Positions 53,769 through 61,853 of a stretch of DNA of 64,000 nt are shown one piece after another. This stretch comes from Salinicoccus kekensis (lineage in GTDB: Bacteria; Bacillota; Bacilli; Staphylococcales; Salinicoccaceae), in assembly GCF_900220995.1 (NCBI RefSeq), contig NZ_OBQF01000002.1, positions 124,001 through 188,000 on the forward strand, in the 5' to 3' direction. The first letter of the stretch is position 1; each line of letters begins with the position of its first letter. The position numbers and the translations under genes are program-made. The notes under the pieces were generated by a model. That model did no database searches. It was not told the origin of the DNA and saw only the letters and a program-made list of their open reading frames with translations.

Positions 53769-54629
53769 ATGGATATCAAACAATTGCGTTACTTTGATGC
53801 CATCGTGAAGCACGGAAAAATCAGCTGGGCAGCCAACGCCCTCTATATTTCCCAGCCCTCTCTCAGCATGTCTTTGAGCAAACTTGAAGAAGAACTCGGC
53901 TTCCGGCTGCTTGAACGGAACGACGGCATGTTCAAGCTGACCGATGCCGGCGCCGAGTTTTACCAGCATGTGAAGCTCGTGCTGTCGATGTACGGCAATA
54001 TGGAAGACGAAGTGCAGTATATAAGGAAGAAAGGGAGCGGCAAGCTGAAGGTGGGCATCACTGAAACTTTCAGGATGGTCACGCCGGAGCTGTTTGAGAT
54101 CTACCTTGATAAATACAACGACCTCGATATCCAGCTGACGGAAGGCACGACGACGCACATCATCAAACAGGTCAAGACGCACCAGCTGCACTTCGGACTC
54201 ACCACCCTGAATTACCTTGAAGACGGCATGGAATCGATCCATCTCGGGCAGAATGTCTACTCGGTGCTCGTGCATAAGGATTTCCCGCTTCAGGTCGTGA
54301 GGCTTGAGGATCTGACGGCACATACTCTGATATTCATCGAAAACTCTACTGTGCTCAATAAATTCCTCCAGGAGAATAACCTGCAGTTCAGGAACATCAT
54401 CCGTGTGGACACGATCGGCACCGCAGTGCGGCTCGTCAAAAAAGGCCTCGGGTTCGCCGTCATACCGGAATTTTACGCCAAGCACTACACCGACGACGAT
54501 GTGAAGAGCATCAACCTTCAGCACGACTTGAAGAGCCCCGACCTGTACCTCTCCTTCATGAAGAACAGGCACTTCTCCCCCGTTATGGAAGACTGCATCA
54601 AAATGACGCACGGCTACCTGCTCGGTTAG
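53769..54629 (+). CDS. LysR family transcriptional regulator
   Basis: 286 residues: winged helix-turn-helix at 1-60 (MDIKQLRYFDAIVKHGKISWAANALYISQPSLSMSLSKLEEELGFRLLER is the classic LysR start) and a two-lobed effector domain. AAGGAGAAG is the ribosome site. Divergent from norB-like gene, its probable target. The effector is unknown. Confidence 0.92.
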   Translation: MDIKQLRYFDAIVKHGKISWAANALYISQPSLSMSLSKLEEELGFRLLERNDGMFKLTDAGAEFYQHVKLVLSMYGNMEDEVQYIRKKGSGKLKVGITETFRMVTPELFEIYLDKYNDLDIQLTEGTTTHIIKQVKTHQLHFGLTTLNYLEDGMESIHLGQNVYSVLVHKDFPLQVVRLEDLTAHTLIFIENSTVLNKFLQENNLQFRNIIRVDTIGTAVRLVKKGLGFAVIPEFYAKHYTDDDVKSINLQHDLKSPDLYLSFMKNRHFSPVMEDCIKMTHGYLLG

Positions 54630-54912
54630 ACAGATTTCTCCCGTCCTGCCGGATGGAAACGTGGGTAAGCGGGCCTCTGTCTGGTTTTCTCAAAGAAATC
54701 CGGACGGAGGTGTCTGCCAGAGACATTCTGTCAGGTTTCCGGGAGTTTTTCCAGACGGAATAAACATCGCCTCACTGCCTGTCAGGTTTCCATGAGATAT
54801 TCCGGACGGAGGCGCCGACCAACGGGGTTCTGCTAGGTCTTCCCGAAGAAATCCGGATGGAGACGCAGCCTGCCGAAGCTCTATCAGTTTTCCGGATCTT
54901 TACAATGGGATT
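54630..54912. repeat. Tandem 51-bp stem-loop repeat array B
   Basis: Units start at 54676, 54727, 54778, 54829 and 54880, exactly 51 bp apart, with a further degenerate unit before the first. Each opens TCTGTCAGG(T/-)TTTCC and has CCGGACGGA(GG) about 24 bp later; in the 54676 unit TCTGTC...GGTTTTC pairs with GAAATCC...GGACGGA over almost the whole length. Consensus and phase are the same as array A. Lies between lysR and the glycerophosphodiesterase gene; no gene is seen in 54630-55006. Confidence 0.9.
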
Positions 54913-55006
54913 GAAAGTTTACTGCACGTTAACAGGAACTTCATCCGCCATGAATATTCCTCCCCTACACTATCCAGGTAAGACATTTTAAGAGGAGGAA
55001 ACATCT

Positions 55007-55855
55007 TTGAACATTTCTGCAGGCAATTTCTTGAAAGTTTTGATGGCTGCACTGCTTTTGATCAGTGCAGCAGGATTGATGGATGGTAAAAAGGCGTCGG
55101 CCAATGCTGCCGATCACACATTGAACGTCGCCCACCGGGGTGCTTCAGGCTATACGCCGGAGAACACGATGGCGGCATTCGACAGGGCGTTTGAAATGAA
55201 GGCGGACTTCATCGAGATCGATGTCCATATGAGTGCGGACGGTGAAGTCGTCGCAATCCACGACTTGATGGTCGACCGGACGACGGACGGCTCAGGCAGG
55301 GTCAATGACTTCACTTTGGAGGAATTGAGGCAGCTGGATGCAGGCAGCTGGTTCGGCCCTGAATTTGCAGGCGCGCAGATCCCTACATTGGATGAGATTC
55401 TGGATGCCTACCGCGGAAAGATCGGCATATTGATTGAAATAAAAGACCCTTCCGCCCACCCGGGCATTGAAGCGGCTGTCGCTGAAGCACTTGCAGAAAG
55501 GAACATGGATAAGCCGAACAACGGCAAGATCATCGTCCAGTCCTTCGACCACGGCTCGGTTGCACACTTCAATTCACTGCTTCCGAACGTTCCGACGGGT
55601 GTTCTTGTCGGCAACCTGACCGACGGCATTTCAGATGAAGCACTTGCACAGTTTGCGACTTATGCCGATTACTTCAACCCGAATCACAGGATGGTGGATG
55701 AAAATCTCGTTGAGCGCGTCCATGCACACGGCCTGAAGATCGCACCATATACCATAAATGACCAGACGCGTGTCAACGAACTCATCGATAATGGCGTCGA
55801 CGGCATCATCTCCGACTTCCCGGATCTGATCAGCCATACAGGAAAACCGCAATAA
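55007..55855 (+). CDS. Secreted glycerophosphodiester phosphodiesterase (GlpQ-like)
   Basis: 282 residues. Signal peptide with an Ala-Ser-Ala-Asn cleavage region near 30-34. GDPD catalytic set: HRGASGYTPENT (H43, R44, E53), EIDVHMSADG (E70, D72) and IHD (H85), with IEIKDP near 147. Hydrolyses glycerophosphodiesters, or wall teichoic acid ends, outside the cell to glycerol-3-phosphate. Starts at TTG 55007, eight bases after GAGGAGG. Monocistronic. Confidence 0.92.
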   Translation: MNISAGNFLKVLMAALLLISAAGLMDGKKASANAADHTLNVAHRGASGYTPENTMAAFDRAFEMKADFIEIDVHMSADGEVVAIHDLMVDRTTDGSGRVNDFTLEELRQLDAGSWFGPEFAGAQIPTLDEILDAYRGKIGILIEIKDPSAHPGIEAAVAEALAERNMDKPNNGKIIVQSFDHGSVAHFNSLLPNVPTGVLVGNLTDGISDEALAQFATYADYFNPNHRMVDENLVERVHAHGLKIAPYTINDQTRVNELIDNGVDGIISDFPDLISHTGKPQ

Positions 55856-55865
55856 CAATTAATCA

Positions 55866-55905
55866 TGAAAAGATGACCCCGGCAGTGCCGGGGTCATCTT
55901 CTTTT
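55866..55905. terminator. Bidirectional intrinsic terminator
   Basis: AAGATGACCCCGGCA / TGCCGGGGTCATCTT between convergent genes. Confidence 0.93.
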
Positions 55906-55906
55906 C

Positions 55907-56596
55907 TTATTCGAGCAGCGGGCGCACTTTCTTATACATCATCTCCCCCGCCTTGAACAGCACGTAGGCGAACAATATGGAGGCGACGATATAGGCGGTA
56001 TCGGAAATCCCCTGGAAGACCGGCCTGTCCCTCAGATAAAAGTAGTTGCCGCCCGTCAGCATATTGGCAGCGTAAGCGACGGCGAGGTAGACCACAAACC
56101 ACGGGAGGACCTTCAGGCTGTCACCGGTTTTTATTTCCTTCCCGTAGGCGGTCATCCCATAGAACGGCAGCAGCAAAGTGACGACGTGGTTCACGAAGAA
56201 ACTGATGCCGATGGGGTGTGTCACGCCGTACACCTGGCTTGGGTACAGGAAACTGAGCCAGGCGAACAGTGCGAATAATGCGAGCACCCTGAAGACTTCA
56301 GCGTTCCGGGTCAGCAGGTAAAGTATGCCGAGAAGTGAATTGATACGGCTGATATGGAGCGGCAGTGCCTCGGATGCGTCAAATCCTATCTCTTCCCCCA
56401 CTATGAAATAGTAGAATCCATACAACAATATCTGCTGCAGCAGGATGATGATGAGGATCACTGCAGTGATCGTCCGCCTCCAGGCTTTGACCCGTGATAT
56501 ATTCGAGAAGAAGACCGCTGCAACAACAATCAGCCCGAAAATATAGATCAGATGATCGATACTGAATATGCCGATGTATTCCCCGTAATCCGCCAT
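55907..56596 (-). CDS. TIGR02206/YwaF family integral membrane protein
   Basis: 229 residues with six to seven helices. The family hallmark EALPLHISRINSLLGILYLLT near 76-96 and the later HPIGISFFVNHVVTLLLPFYG are present. Function unknown. Probably co-transcribed with the upstream small lipoprotein gene (29-bp gap). Confidence 0.85.
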   Translation of the reverse strand: MADYGEYIGIFSIDHLIYIFGLIVVAAVFFSNISRVKAWRRTITAVILIIILLQQILLYGFYYFIVGEEIGFDASEALPLHISRINSLLGILYLLTRNAEVFRVLALFALFAWLSFLYPSQVYGVTHPIGISFFVNHVVTLLLPFYGMTAYGKEIKTGDSLKVLPWFVVYLAVAYAANMLTGGNYFYLRDRPVFQGISDTAYIVASILFAYVLFKAGEMMYKKVRPLLE

Positions 56597-56625
56597 GGCA
56601 TCCCCCGCCTTCCGAAATCATTTCA

Positions 56626-57009
56626 TCACTTGGGCAATACTTCCACGTGCGTCTCCATGTCATTGATGTAATATCTGAGCGTCTCGACTTCGGTGCCGAT
56701 CTCAAGTTTATAGACGTGGAGGATTTCGGCTTCCGCATCATCTGGTTTCTCCATTTTGATATCAAGGATGCCCTCTTCCGCTTCTTCCACCGTCAGCCGT
56801 GTGGCGCCCGGTGCGTAGAAGGCGAGGTAATCGCCCTCCCCGCCTTCCGCCGAGATGTGTATGACATTATTGATGTCCTCATTCTGCACATACTCCTGCA
56901 TGTCTCCATCGAGCGCGTCCACATCCACCGCCTCGACTTCGGAATCCCCCACTGCCGTACAGCCGGTGAGCTCGATCGTGAAAAACATGAATAAAAAGAA
57001 TAACCGCAT
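56626..57009 (-). CDS. Putative small lipoprotein, unknown
   Basis: 127 residues. Short signal peptide with lipobox LTGC (Cys17), then an acidic linker and a small beta-rich domain (VIHISAEGGEGDYLAFYAPGATRLTVEE...). No recognised family. GGGGGTG precedes the ATG. Encoded directly before the YwaF-type membrane protein. Confidence 0.7.
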   Translation of the reverse strand: MRLFFLFMFFTIELTGCTAVGDSEVEAVDVDALDGDMQEYVQNEDINNVIHISAEGGEGDYLAFYAPGATRLTVEEAEEGILDIKMEKPDDAEAEILHVYKLEIGTEVETLRYYINDMETHVEVLPK

Positions 57010-57151
57010 GATGCACCACCCCCTTATGTTTACTATATTATAACCCTTTAAGTGCAGGTCTACACCTTCAGGCCGGTATTATGCCCCTTTCAAAATGCAT
57101 TTTGATATAATGGGCATGGATATCACTAATGATTTAAAAGGAGTTTATTGT

Positions 57152-58411
57152 ATGAAGAAGTTCATTAATGCGAACATATACGGTGACACCGGGTCGACGG
57201 AGATTTTGGTTGAGGACGGGAAGTTTTCAGCCGTCGGCAAGGATCTCGGTGATGCCGATGAAGTGGTCGACCTTGAAGGGAAGCTCGTCCTTCCGCCGTA
57301 TGTCGATCCGCATCTGCATCTCGATTACATCTTCTCCGGCCTCGGCGAAGGGAATGCCAATGTCTCAGGCACACTTTTCGAAGGCATCCAGCGCTGGAGC
57401 GACAATAAAAAGACGCTGACCGAAGAAAAAGTGCGTGAACGGGCGCTCGAAGGCATCCGCAAGGAAGTGAGCCACGGGGTGCAGTACATCCGCACGCATG
57501 TCGATGTGACGGATCCGGAACTGACGGGCATGAAGGCGCTCCTCAAATTACGTGAGGAACTGAAGGACATTGTGACGCTGCAGCTCGTCGCATTCCCCCA
57601 GGAAGGGTTCTTCAGATATGAAGGCGGCGAGGAACTGGTGAGGAAAGCGCTCGATATGGGAGCGGACGTCGTCGGCGGCATCCCGCATTTCGAGATTTCG
57701 TATGAACACGGGGTGGAGTCGCTGAAGCGCATCGTCGACCTCGCACTGGAGTATGATGTGATGATCGACATCCACTGTGATGAAAACGACGACCCGAACA
57801 GCAGGTTTTTGGAAGTGCTGAACGCGCTCGTCATGGAGAAGGATTACGGTGAAAAGACGACTGCAAGCCATACATGCTCCTTCGGTGCGGTCGAGAATTC
57901 CTATGCGAATAAAATGATGGGGCTCTTCAAGGCATCGAAGATCAACTTCATCTCCTGCCCGACAGAAAACGCCCATCTTCAGGGGCGCGGCGACAACTAT
58001 CCAAAACGCCGGGGCTTGACGCGTGTGAAGGAACTGCTTGAAAACGGCAATACCGTCGCTTTCGCACAGGATTCCATCGCCGACTACTGGTACCCGCTCG
58101 GCAACGGCAATATGATGAACATACTCGACAACGGCATCCACCTCGCCCACTACACACATATTGATGAAATCAATAAGGCACTCGATCTCATCACCTTCAA
58201 CGGCGCTGCAGTGATGCGCATCGATGAGGACTACGGCGGCTACGGCATAGAAGCCGGGAAGCCCGCGAACTTCATCGTGCTCGATGCATATGATGCATAT
58301 GAAGCGGTCCGTGAGCGCGCCGAAGTGCTCGCATCCGTCCGCAGCGGCGAATATATCTTCAAACGCGAAGTACGCAAGAATGAAATCGAGAATGAATTCC
58401 TGAAAGGCTGA
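57152..58411 (+). CDS. CodA-like cytosine deaminase family amidohydrolase
   Basis: 419 residues. Aligns with E. coli CodA along its length: PPYVDPHLHLDYIF (HxH), LFEGIQRWS, IDIHCDENDDPNSRF (catalytic Glu), SHTCSF, HLQGRGDNYPKRRGLTRVKELLE and DSIADYWYPLGNGNMMN. The catalytic Asp is kept, but the preceding His is Gln and the next Asp (the specificity position, Asp314 in CodA) is Ser, so the substrate may not be cytosine. True start at ATG 57152 with AAAAGGAG; 19 upstream codons in frame are not supported. Single-gene unit. Confidence 0.82.
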   Translation: MKKFINANIYGDTGSTEILVEDGKFSAVGKDLGDADEVVDLEGKLVLPPYVDPHLHLDYIFSGLGEGNANVSGTLFEGIQRWSDNKKTLTEEKVRERALEGIRKEVSHGVQYIRTHVDVTDPELTGMKALLKLREELKDIVTLQLVAFPQEGFFRYEGGEELVRKALDMGADVVGGIPHFEISYEHGVESLKRIVDLALEYDVMIDIHCDENDDPNSRFLEVLNALVMEKDYGEKTTASHTCSFGAVENSYANKMMGLFKASKINFISCPTENAHLQGRGDNYPKRRGLTRVKELLENGNTVAFAQDSIADYWYPLGNGNMMNILDNGIHLAHYTHIDEINKALDLITFNGAAVMRIDEDYGGYGIEAGKPANFIVLDAYDAYEAVRERAEVLASVRSGEYIFKREVRKNEIENEFLKG

Positions 58412-58415
58412 TGAA

Positions 58416-58446
58416 GAGCCCCGCACCCTGTGCGGGGCTTTTTGTG
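58416..58446 (+). terminator. Intrinsic terminator
   Basis: AGCCCCGCAC-CCT-GTGCGGGGCT then TTTTT. Confidence 0.95.
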
Positions 58447-58517
58447 ACTGGGATGTTTAATTTTTACATATCCGGTAAGAGGTATTACAGCTAAAACTGT
58501 ATGTAAGGAGAATGTAA

Positions 58518-59930
58518 ATGGAACTTTCACCCGAAGTCGCTGGATTCAGTTTGCTGATCCTTGGAATCCTGCTTCTGATCGGTAAATGGATCCGTGTGTT
58601 CACCCCGTTTCTGCAGAATTATTTCGTACCGAGTTCGCTGATTGCCGGGGCGGTCGGACTGCTGCTCGGCCCGGAGATCCTCGGGCGTCTCGGCATCAAC
58701 TTCTTTGATAAGGGCGGTGTGTTCCCCCAGGTCATGGTCGACGTGTGGGACACACTGCCCGGCATGCTGATCAACGTCATCTTCGCATCGTTGTTTTTAG
58801 GCATGACTTTCCCTAAATTGAGAGACGCATGGGAAATTGCAGGTCCTCAGATCACTTTCGCCCATTTCCTGTCCTGGGGGCAGTATGTGGTCGGCATTAC
58901 ATTGACACTGCTTATACTTACACCATTCTTCGGCATGCATCCCGCAGCGGGGGCTCTGCTTGAAATCAGTTTCGTCGGCGGCCACGGCACCGCCGCAGGC
59001 TTATCCGACACATTCGCTTCAATCGGGTTCGAAGAAGGGCTGGATCTCGCCATCGGTCTTGCGACGATCAGCCTTGTCGTCGGCGTGATGCTCAGTGTCG
59101 CACTGCTCAACTGGGCGGCCCGTAAAGGCGAGACCGAAGTGCTGAAAGACCCTGACGATATAGACGAAGACAGGAAGAAGGTCCTCTTCTCGAAGGAGGA
59201 GCAGCAGGAGGAACCGGCAGGCAGGCAGACGACGCGCTCTGAATTCATAGAGACGCTCACCGTCCATTTCGGTTACATCGCGCTCGCCATCGCGATCGGC
59301 TATGCGCTGCTGCAGGGTCTGATATGGATTGAGGAACAGTTATGGATCGAGCAGATCGAAGTCTTCACCCATCTGCCGCTCTTCCCGCTCGCAATGGTCG
59401 GTGCAGTACTTGTACAGCTGTTCCTGAACAATTTTGTGAAATACAACGTCGTCGACCGCGGCGTCATCAGCCGCATTCAGGGGCTGGCACTCGATATGCT
59501 GATCGCTTCAGCGATAGCGACACTATCTCTTACGGTCATCGGGGACTACCTGATTCCATTCATCCTGTTGAGTGTCGCAGGTATCGGGTGGTCGGTCTTT
59601 TCATTCCTCGTCGTCGCACCGCGCGTCATGCCGGATTACTGGTTCGAACGTGCCATCGGCGACTTCGGCCAGGGCATGGGGCTCAGTGCCGCAGGCCTTC
59701 TGATGATCAAGCTTGCGGACCCGGACGACGAGTCCCCTGCAAAGGAAGGATTCAGCTATAAGCAGCTCTTCCTTGACCTCATCGTCGGCGGCGGTATCGT
59801 GACAGCCGCATCCGCTCCGCTCATCGTTGCAATCGGACCGGTGCCGATGCTCATCATCACCGCAGTCATCACACTCGGCTGGCTGCTGCTCGGCATCTTC
59901 CATTTCGGCAGGAAAAAAGCGGAGGATTAA
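58518..59930 (+). CDS. Sodium/glutamate symporter family protein (GltS-like)
   Basis: 470 residues, about 11-12 helices in two inverted halves. The GltS hallmark SFVGGHGTAAGLSDTF near 152-167 is intact, and NxxVxYNVVDRG and VAPRVMPDYWFERAIGDFGQGMGLSAAGLLMIK lie in the second half. A charged central loop (DPDDIDEDRKKVLFSKEEQQEE) separates the halves. Probably Na+-driven glutamate or related carboxylate uptake. TAAGGAGAATG precedes the ATG. Confidence 0.88.
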   Translation: MELSPEVAGFSLLILGILLLIGKWIRVFTPFLQNYFVPSSLIAGAVGLLLGPEILGRLGINFFDKGGVFPQVMVDVWDTLPGMLINVIFASLFLGMTFPKLRDAWEIAGPQITFAHFLSWGQYVVGITLTLLILTPFFGMHPAAGALLEISFVGGHGTAAGLSDTFASIGFEEGLDLAIGLATISLVVGVMLSVALLNWAARKGETEVLKDPDDIDEDRKKVLFSKEEQQEEPAGRQTTRSEFIETLTVHFGYIALAIAIGYALLQGLIWIEEQLWIEQIEVFTHLPLFPLAMVGAVLVQLFLNNFVKYNVVDRGVISRIQGLALDMLIASAIATLSLTVIGDYLIPFILLSVAGIGWSVFSFLVVAPRVMPDYWFERAIGDFGQGMGLSAAGLLMIKLADPDDESPAKEGFSYKQLFLDLIVGGGIVTAASAPLIVAIGPVPMLIITAVITLGWLLLGIFHFGRKKAED

Positions 59931-59947
59931 AGGTATAAAGGACATAA

Positions 59948-59987
59948 AAAATTCATCCCGGACGTTTCGTCCGGGATGAATTTTTAT
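59948..59987. terminator. Bidirectional intrinsic terminator
   Basis: AAATTCATCCCGGACG / CGTCCGGGATGAATTT with T tract, between convergent genes. Confidence 0.95.
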
Positions 59988-59992
59988 TGTTG

Positions 59993-60886
59993 TCACAGAT
60001 CGATTGGAATACCGCCTGTGACGCCGTAAATCTGGCCTGTGATGTAGCTTGCCTCGTCTGAAGCGAGCAGTACATAAACGGGTGCCAGTTCAACCGGCTG
60101 TCCGGCGCGTCCGAGCGGCGTCGACTGGCCAAATTCGGGAATCGCGCCTTCCGGCTGGCCGTTGTCCATCTGGAGCGGTGTCCAGATCGGGCCGGGTGCG
60201 ACACCGTTTACACGCACACCTTTTTCCGCAAAATACTTGGACCATGATACCGTGAAGTTCGCCACAGCACCGTTCGTCGCAGCATAATCCATCATCGTCT
60301 CGCTCGGATCATAAGTGTTGACGGAAGCGGTCGTGACGATTGAGCTGCCCGGCTTCAAGTGTCTCTCAGCAGCTTTCACCGATTCGAACATGCTGATGAC
60401 ATTCACTTTGAATGTATCCTCGACCTGCTTCATCGAGATATCGGACAGTTCGGTCTGTGCAATCTGCTGTGCTGCATTCAGTACAAGGATATCCAAAGCG
60501 CCGAACGCTTCGACCGTCTTCTCGACGATTTCCGTCGCAGCCCCTTCATCACGCAGATCATACGGCAGAAGCAGCGACTTCCCGCCTTCTTTTTCAATGA
60601 GTGCCTTCACTTCTTCAGCGTCTTCTTCCTCGCCCGGCAGGTAGTGGATGGCGACGTTCGCACCTTCCCTTGCATAGGCGACCGCCGCTGCACGGCCGAT
60701 GCCGGAGTCCCCGCCGGTGATGAGGGCATTGCGGCCTTCGAGCCGGTCGTGGCCCTTATAGGATTCCTCGCCGCAGTCCGGTTTCGGATCCATCCTGTTC
60801 TGCAGGGCCGGTGTATCCTGCTCCTGATCCGGGAACTTGTCCGTATGGAACATTTCGCGTGGATCGTTCAAATTAGACTTTCCCAT
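59993..60886 (-). CDS. GSP39/YdaD-type stress SDR with altered active-site lysine
   Basis: 297 residues. Has the N-terminal extension of general stress protein 39-type SDRs (REMFHTDKFPDQEQDTPALQNRMDPKPDCGE), a cofactor motif TGGDSGIGRAAA near 58-69, NAAQ near 138 and the catalytic tyrosine in DYAATNGA near 203-210. The usual Y-x-x-x-K is Y-A-A-T-N, so the catalytic lysine is asparagine. Otherwise intact. ATG 60886 with AGGAG upstream. A strong sigma-B-like promoter about 70-95 bp upstream supports a general-stress role. Confidence 0.88.
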   Translation of the reverse strand: MGKSNLNDPREMFHTDKFPDQEQDTPALQNRMDPKPDCGEESYKGHDRLEGRNALITGGDSGIGRAAAVAYAREGANVAIHYLPGEEEDAEEVKALIEKEGGKSLLLPYDLRDEGAATEIVEKTVEAFGALDILVLNAAQQIAQTELSDISMKQVEDTFKVNVISMFESVKAAERHLKPGSSIVTTASVNTYDPSETMMDYAATNGAVANFTVSWSKYFAEKGVRVNGVAPGPIWTPLQMDNGQPEGAIPEFGQSTPLGRAGQPVELAPVYVLLASDEASYITGQIYGVTGGIPIDL

Positions 60887-60955
60887 CAAACTTCACTCCT
60901 GTTTCATTTTTTATTGTATGAATGATTTGATTAACTTGTTTTCATATGATTATAA

Positions 60956-60981
60956 ATACCCGCTGGGTGCCTCAAATAAAC
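60956..60981 (-). promoter_or_regulatory. Sigma-B-like promoter of the stress SDR
   Basis: Minus strand GTTTAT, 14-bp spacer, GGGTAT; one mismatch from consensus. Leader about 63 nt. Confidence 0.7.
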
Positions 60982-61062
60982 ACTATGCGGATTGGTTGAA
61001 CCGGCCGGGTTGAATAGATAACATATTAAATGAAGACAAATGATCACAAAGGAGCGAGATGA

Positions 61063-61737
61063 ATGAATGTACTTGTCATCGGGGCGAACGGCCAGATCGG
61101 CCGGCTCCTCACACGTAAACTGAAAGACCATGCGGCACATGATGTGCTCGCAGGCGTGCGCAAGGAAGAACAGAAGCAGGCTTATGAAAACGAAGGCATC
61201 AAATCACGCTTCATCGACCTCGAAGGTTCCATAAAAGATATGGAAAAGGCGATGGACGGTGTCACTGCTGTCGTCTTTGCAGCAGGCTCCGGCGGACATA
61301 CCGGTGCGGATAAGACGATGATGGTCGACCTCGACGGTGCGGTCAAATCAATCGAGGCCGCCAAAAATGCGGGCGTCAAACGTTACGTCATGGTCAGCGC
61401 GATCAATGCCGACGACCGTGAATACTGGTCCTACAACATGGAGGGCAACGGCATCGGCGGCTATTACTTTGCAGCGAAATACTACGCCGATGTGTGGCTT
61501 GAAAATTCAGGGCTGGACTACACGGTCATCCGCCCGACCCTGCTTGTGAACGAGCCGGGCACAGGGAAGGTCGAGGCCACTGCGCACCTGCGCCAGGAAG
61601 GCAAAAAACTCGAAATCCCAAGGGAAGACGTGGCGAACCTGACCGTCGCCTCCCTCGACCATGATAATACAATCGGCAAATCGTTCGACGCCAACCAGGG
61701 CGGTATCGATGTGGATGAAGCGGTGAAAAATCTGTAA
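61063..61737 (+). CDS. YhfK-like NAD(P)-binding atypical SDR
   Basis: 224 residues. Rossmann motif VIGANGQIGRLLTRKL near 4-19, AAGSGGHTGADKT near 73-85 and a YFAAKYYADVWLENSGLDYTVIRPTLL block, typical of atypical SDRs (YhfK/NmrA-like). Redox sensing or a general reductase; substrate unknown. GGAGCGAG precedes the ATG. Confidence 0.87.
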   Translation: MNVLVIGANGQIGRLLTRKLKDHAAHDVLAGVRKEEQKQAYENEGIKSRFIDLEGSIKDMEKAMDGVTAVVFAAGSGGHTGADKTMMVDLDGAVKSIEAAKNAGVKRYVMVSAINADDREYWSYNMEGNGIGGYYFAAKYYADVWLENSGLDYTVIRPTLLVNEPGTGKVEATAHLRQEGKKLEIPREDVANLTVASLDHDNTIGKSFDANQGGIDVDEAVKNL

Positions 61738-61752
61738 CAGAACCCAAAATGA

Positions 61753-61784
61753 CGGGAGGCCTTTTGAGGCCTCCCGGTTTTTAT
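61753..61784 (+). terminator. Terminator of the YhfK-like gene
   Basis: CGGGAGGCC / GGCCTCCCG then GTTTTTATTT. Confidence 0.92.
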
Positions 61785-61802
61785 TTCCCTACGGTCTTAA
61801 AT

Positions 61803-61831
61803 AAAAAAACCGGAGACTTAGAGTCTCCGGT
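61803..61831 (-). terminator. Terminator of abgT
   Basis: ACCGGAGACT / AGTCTCCGGT with seven T residues on the minus strand. Confidence 0.92.
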
Positions 61832-61853
61832 CATCTGATGGTATTCAATTATT

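Noticed and set aside
53748-54611. 287-codon frame antisense to the LysR gene
   Set aside because: Exact shadow of a standard LysR coding region, with no family resemblance.
37093-54912. CRISPR interpretation of the 51-bp-period arrays
   Set aside because: Units are degenerate throughout, with no invariant repeat/variable spacer pattern, and no cas genes are near; they behave as stem-loop repeats.
57548-58426. 292-codon frame antisense to the CodA-like gene
   Set aside because: Runs opposite a clear amidohydrolase; its composition reflects the complementary codons.
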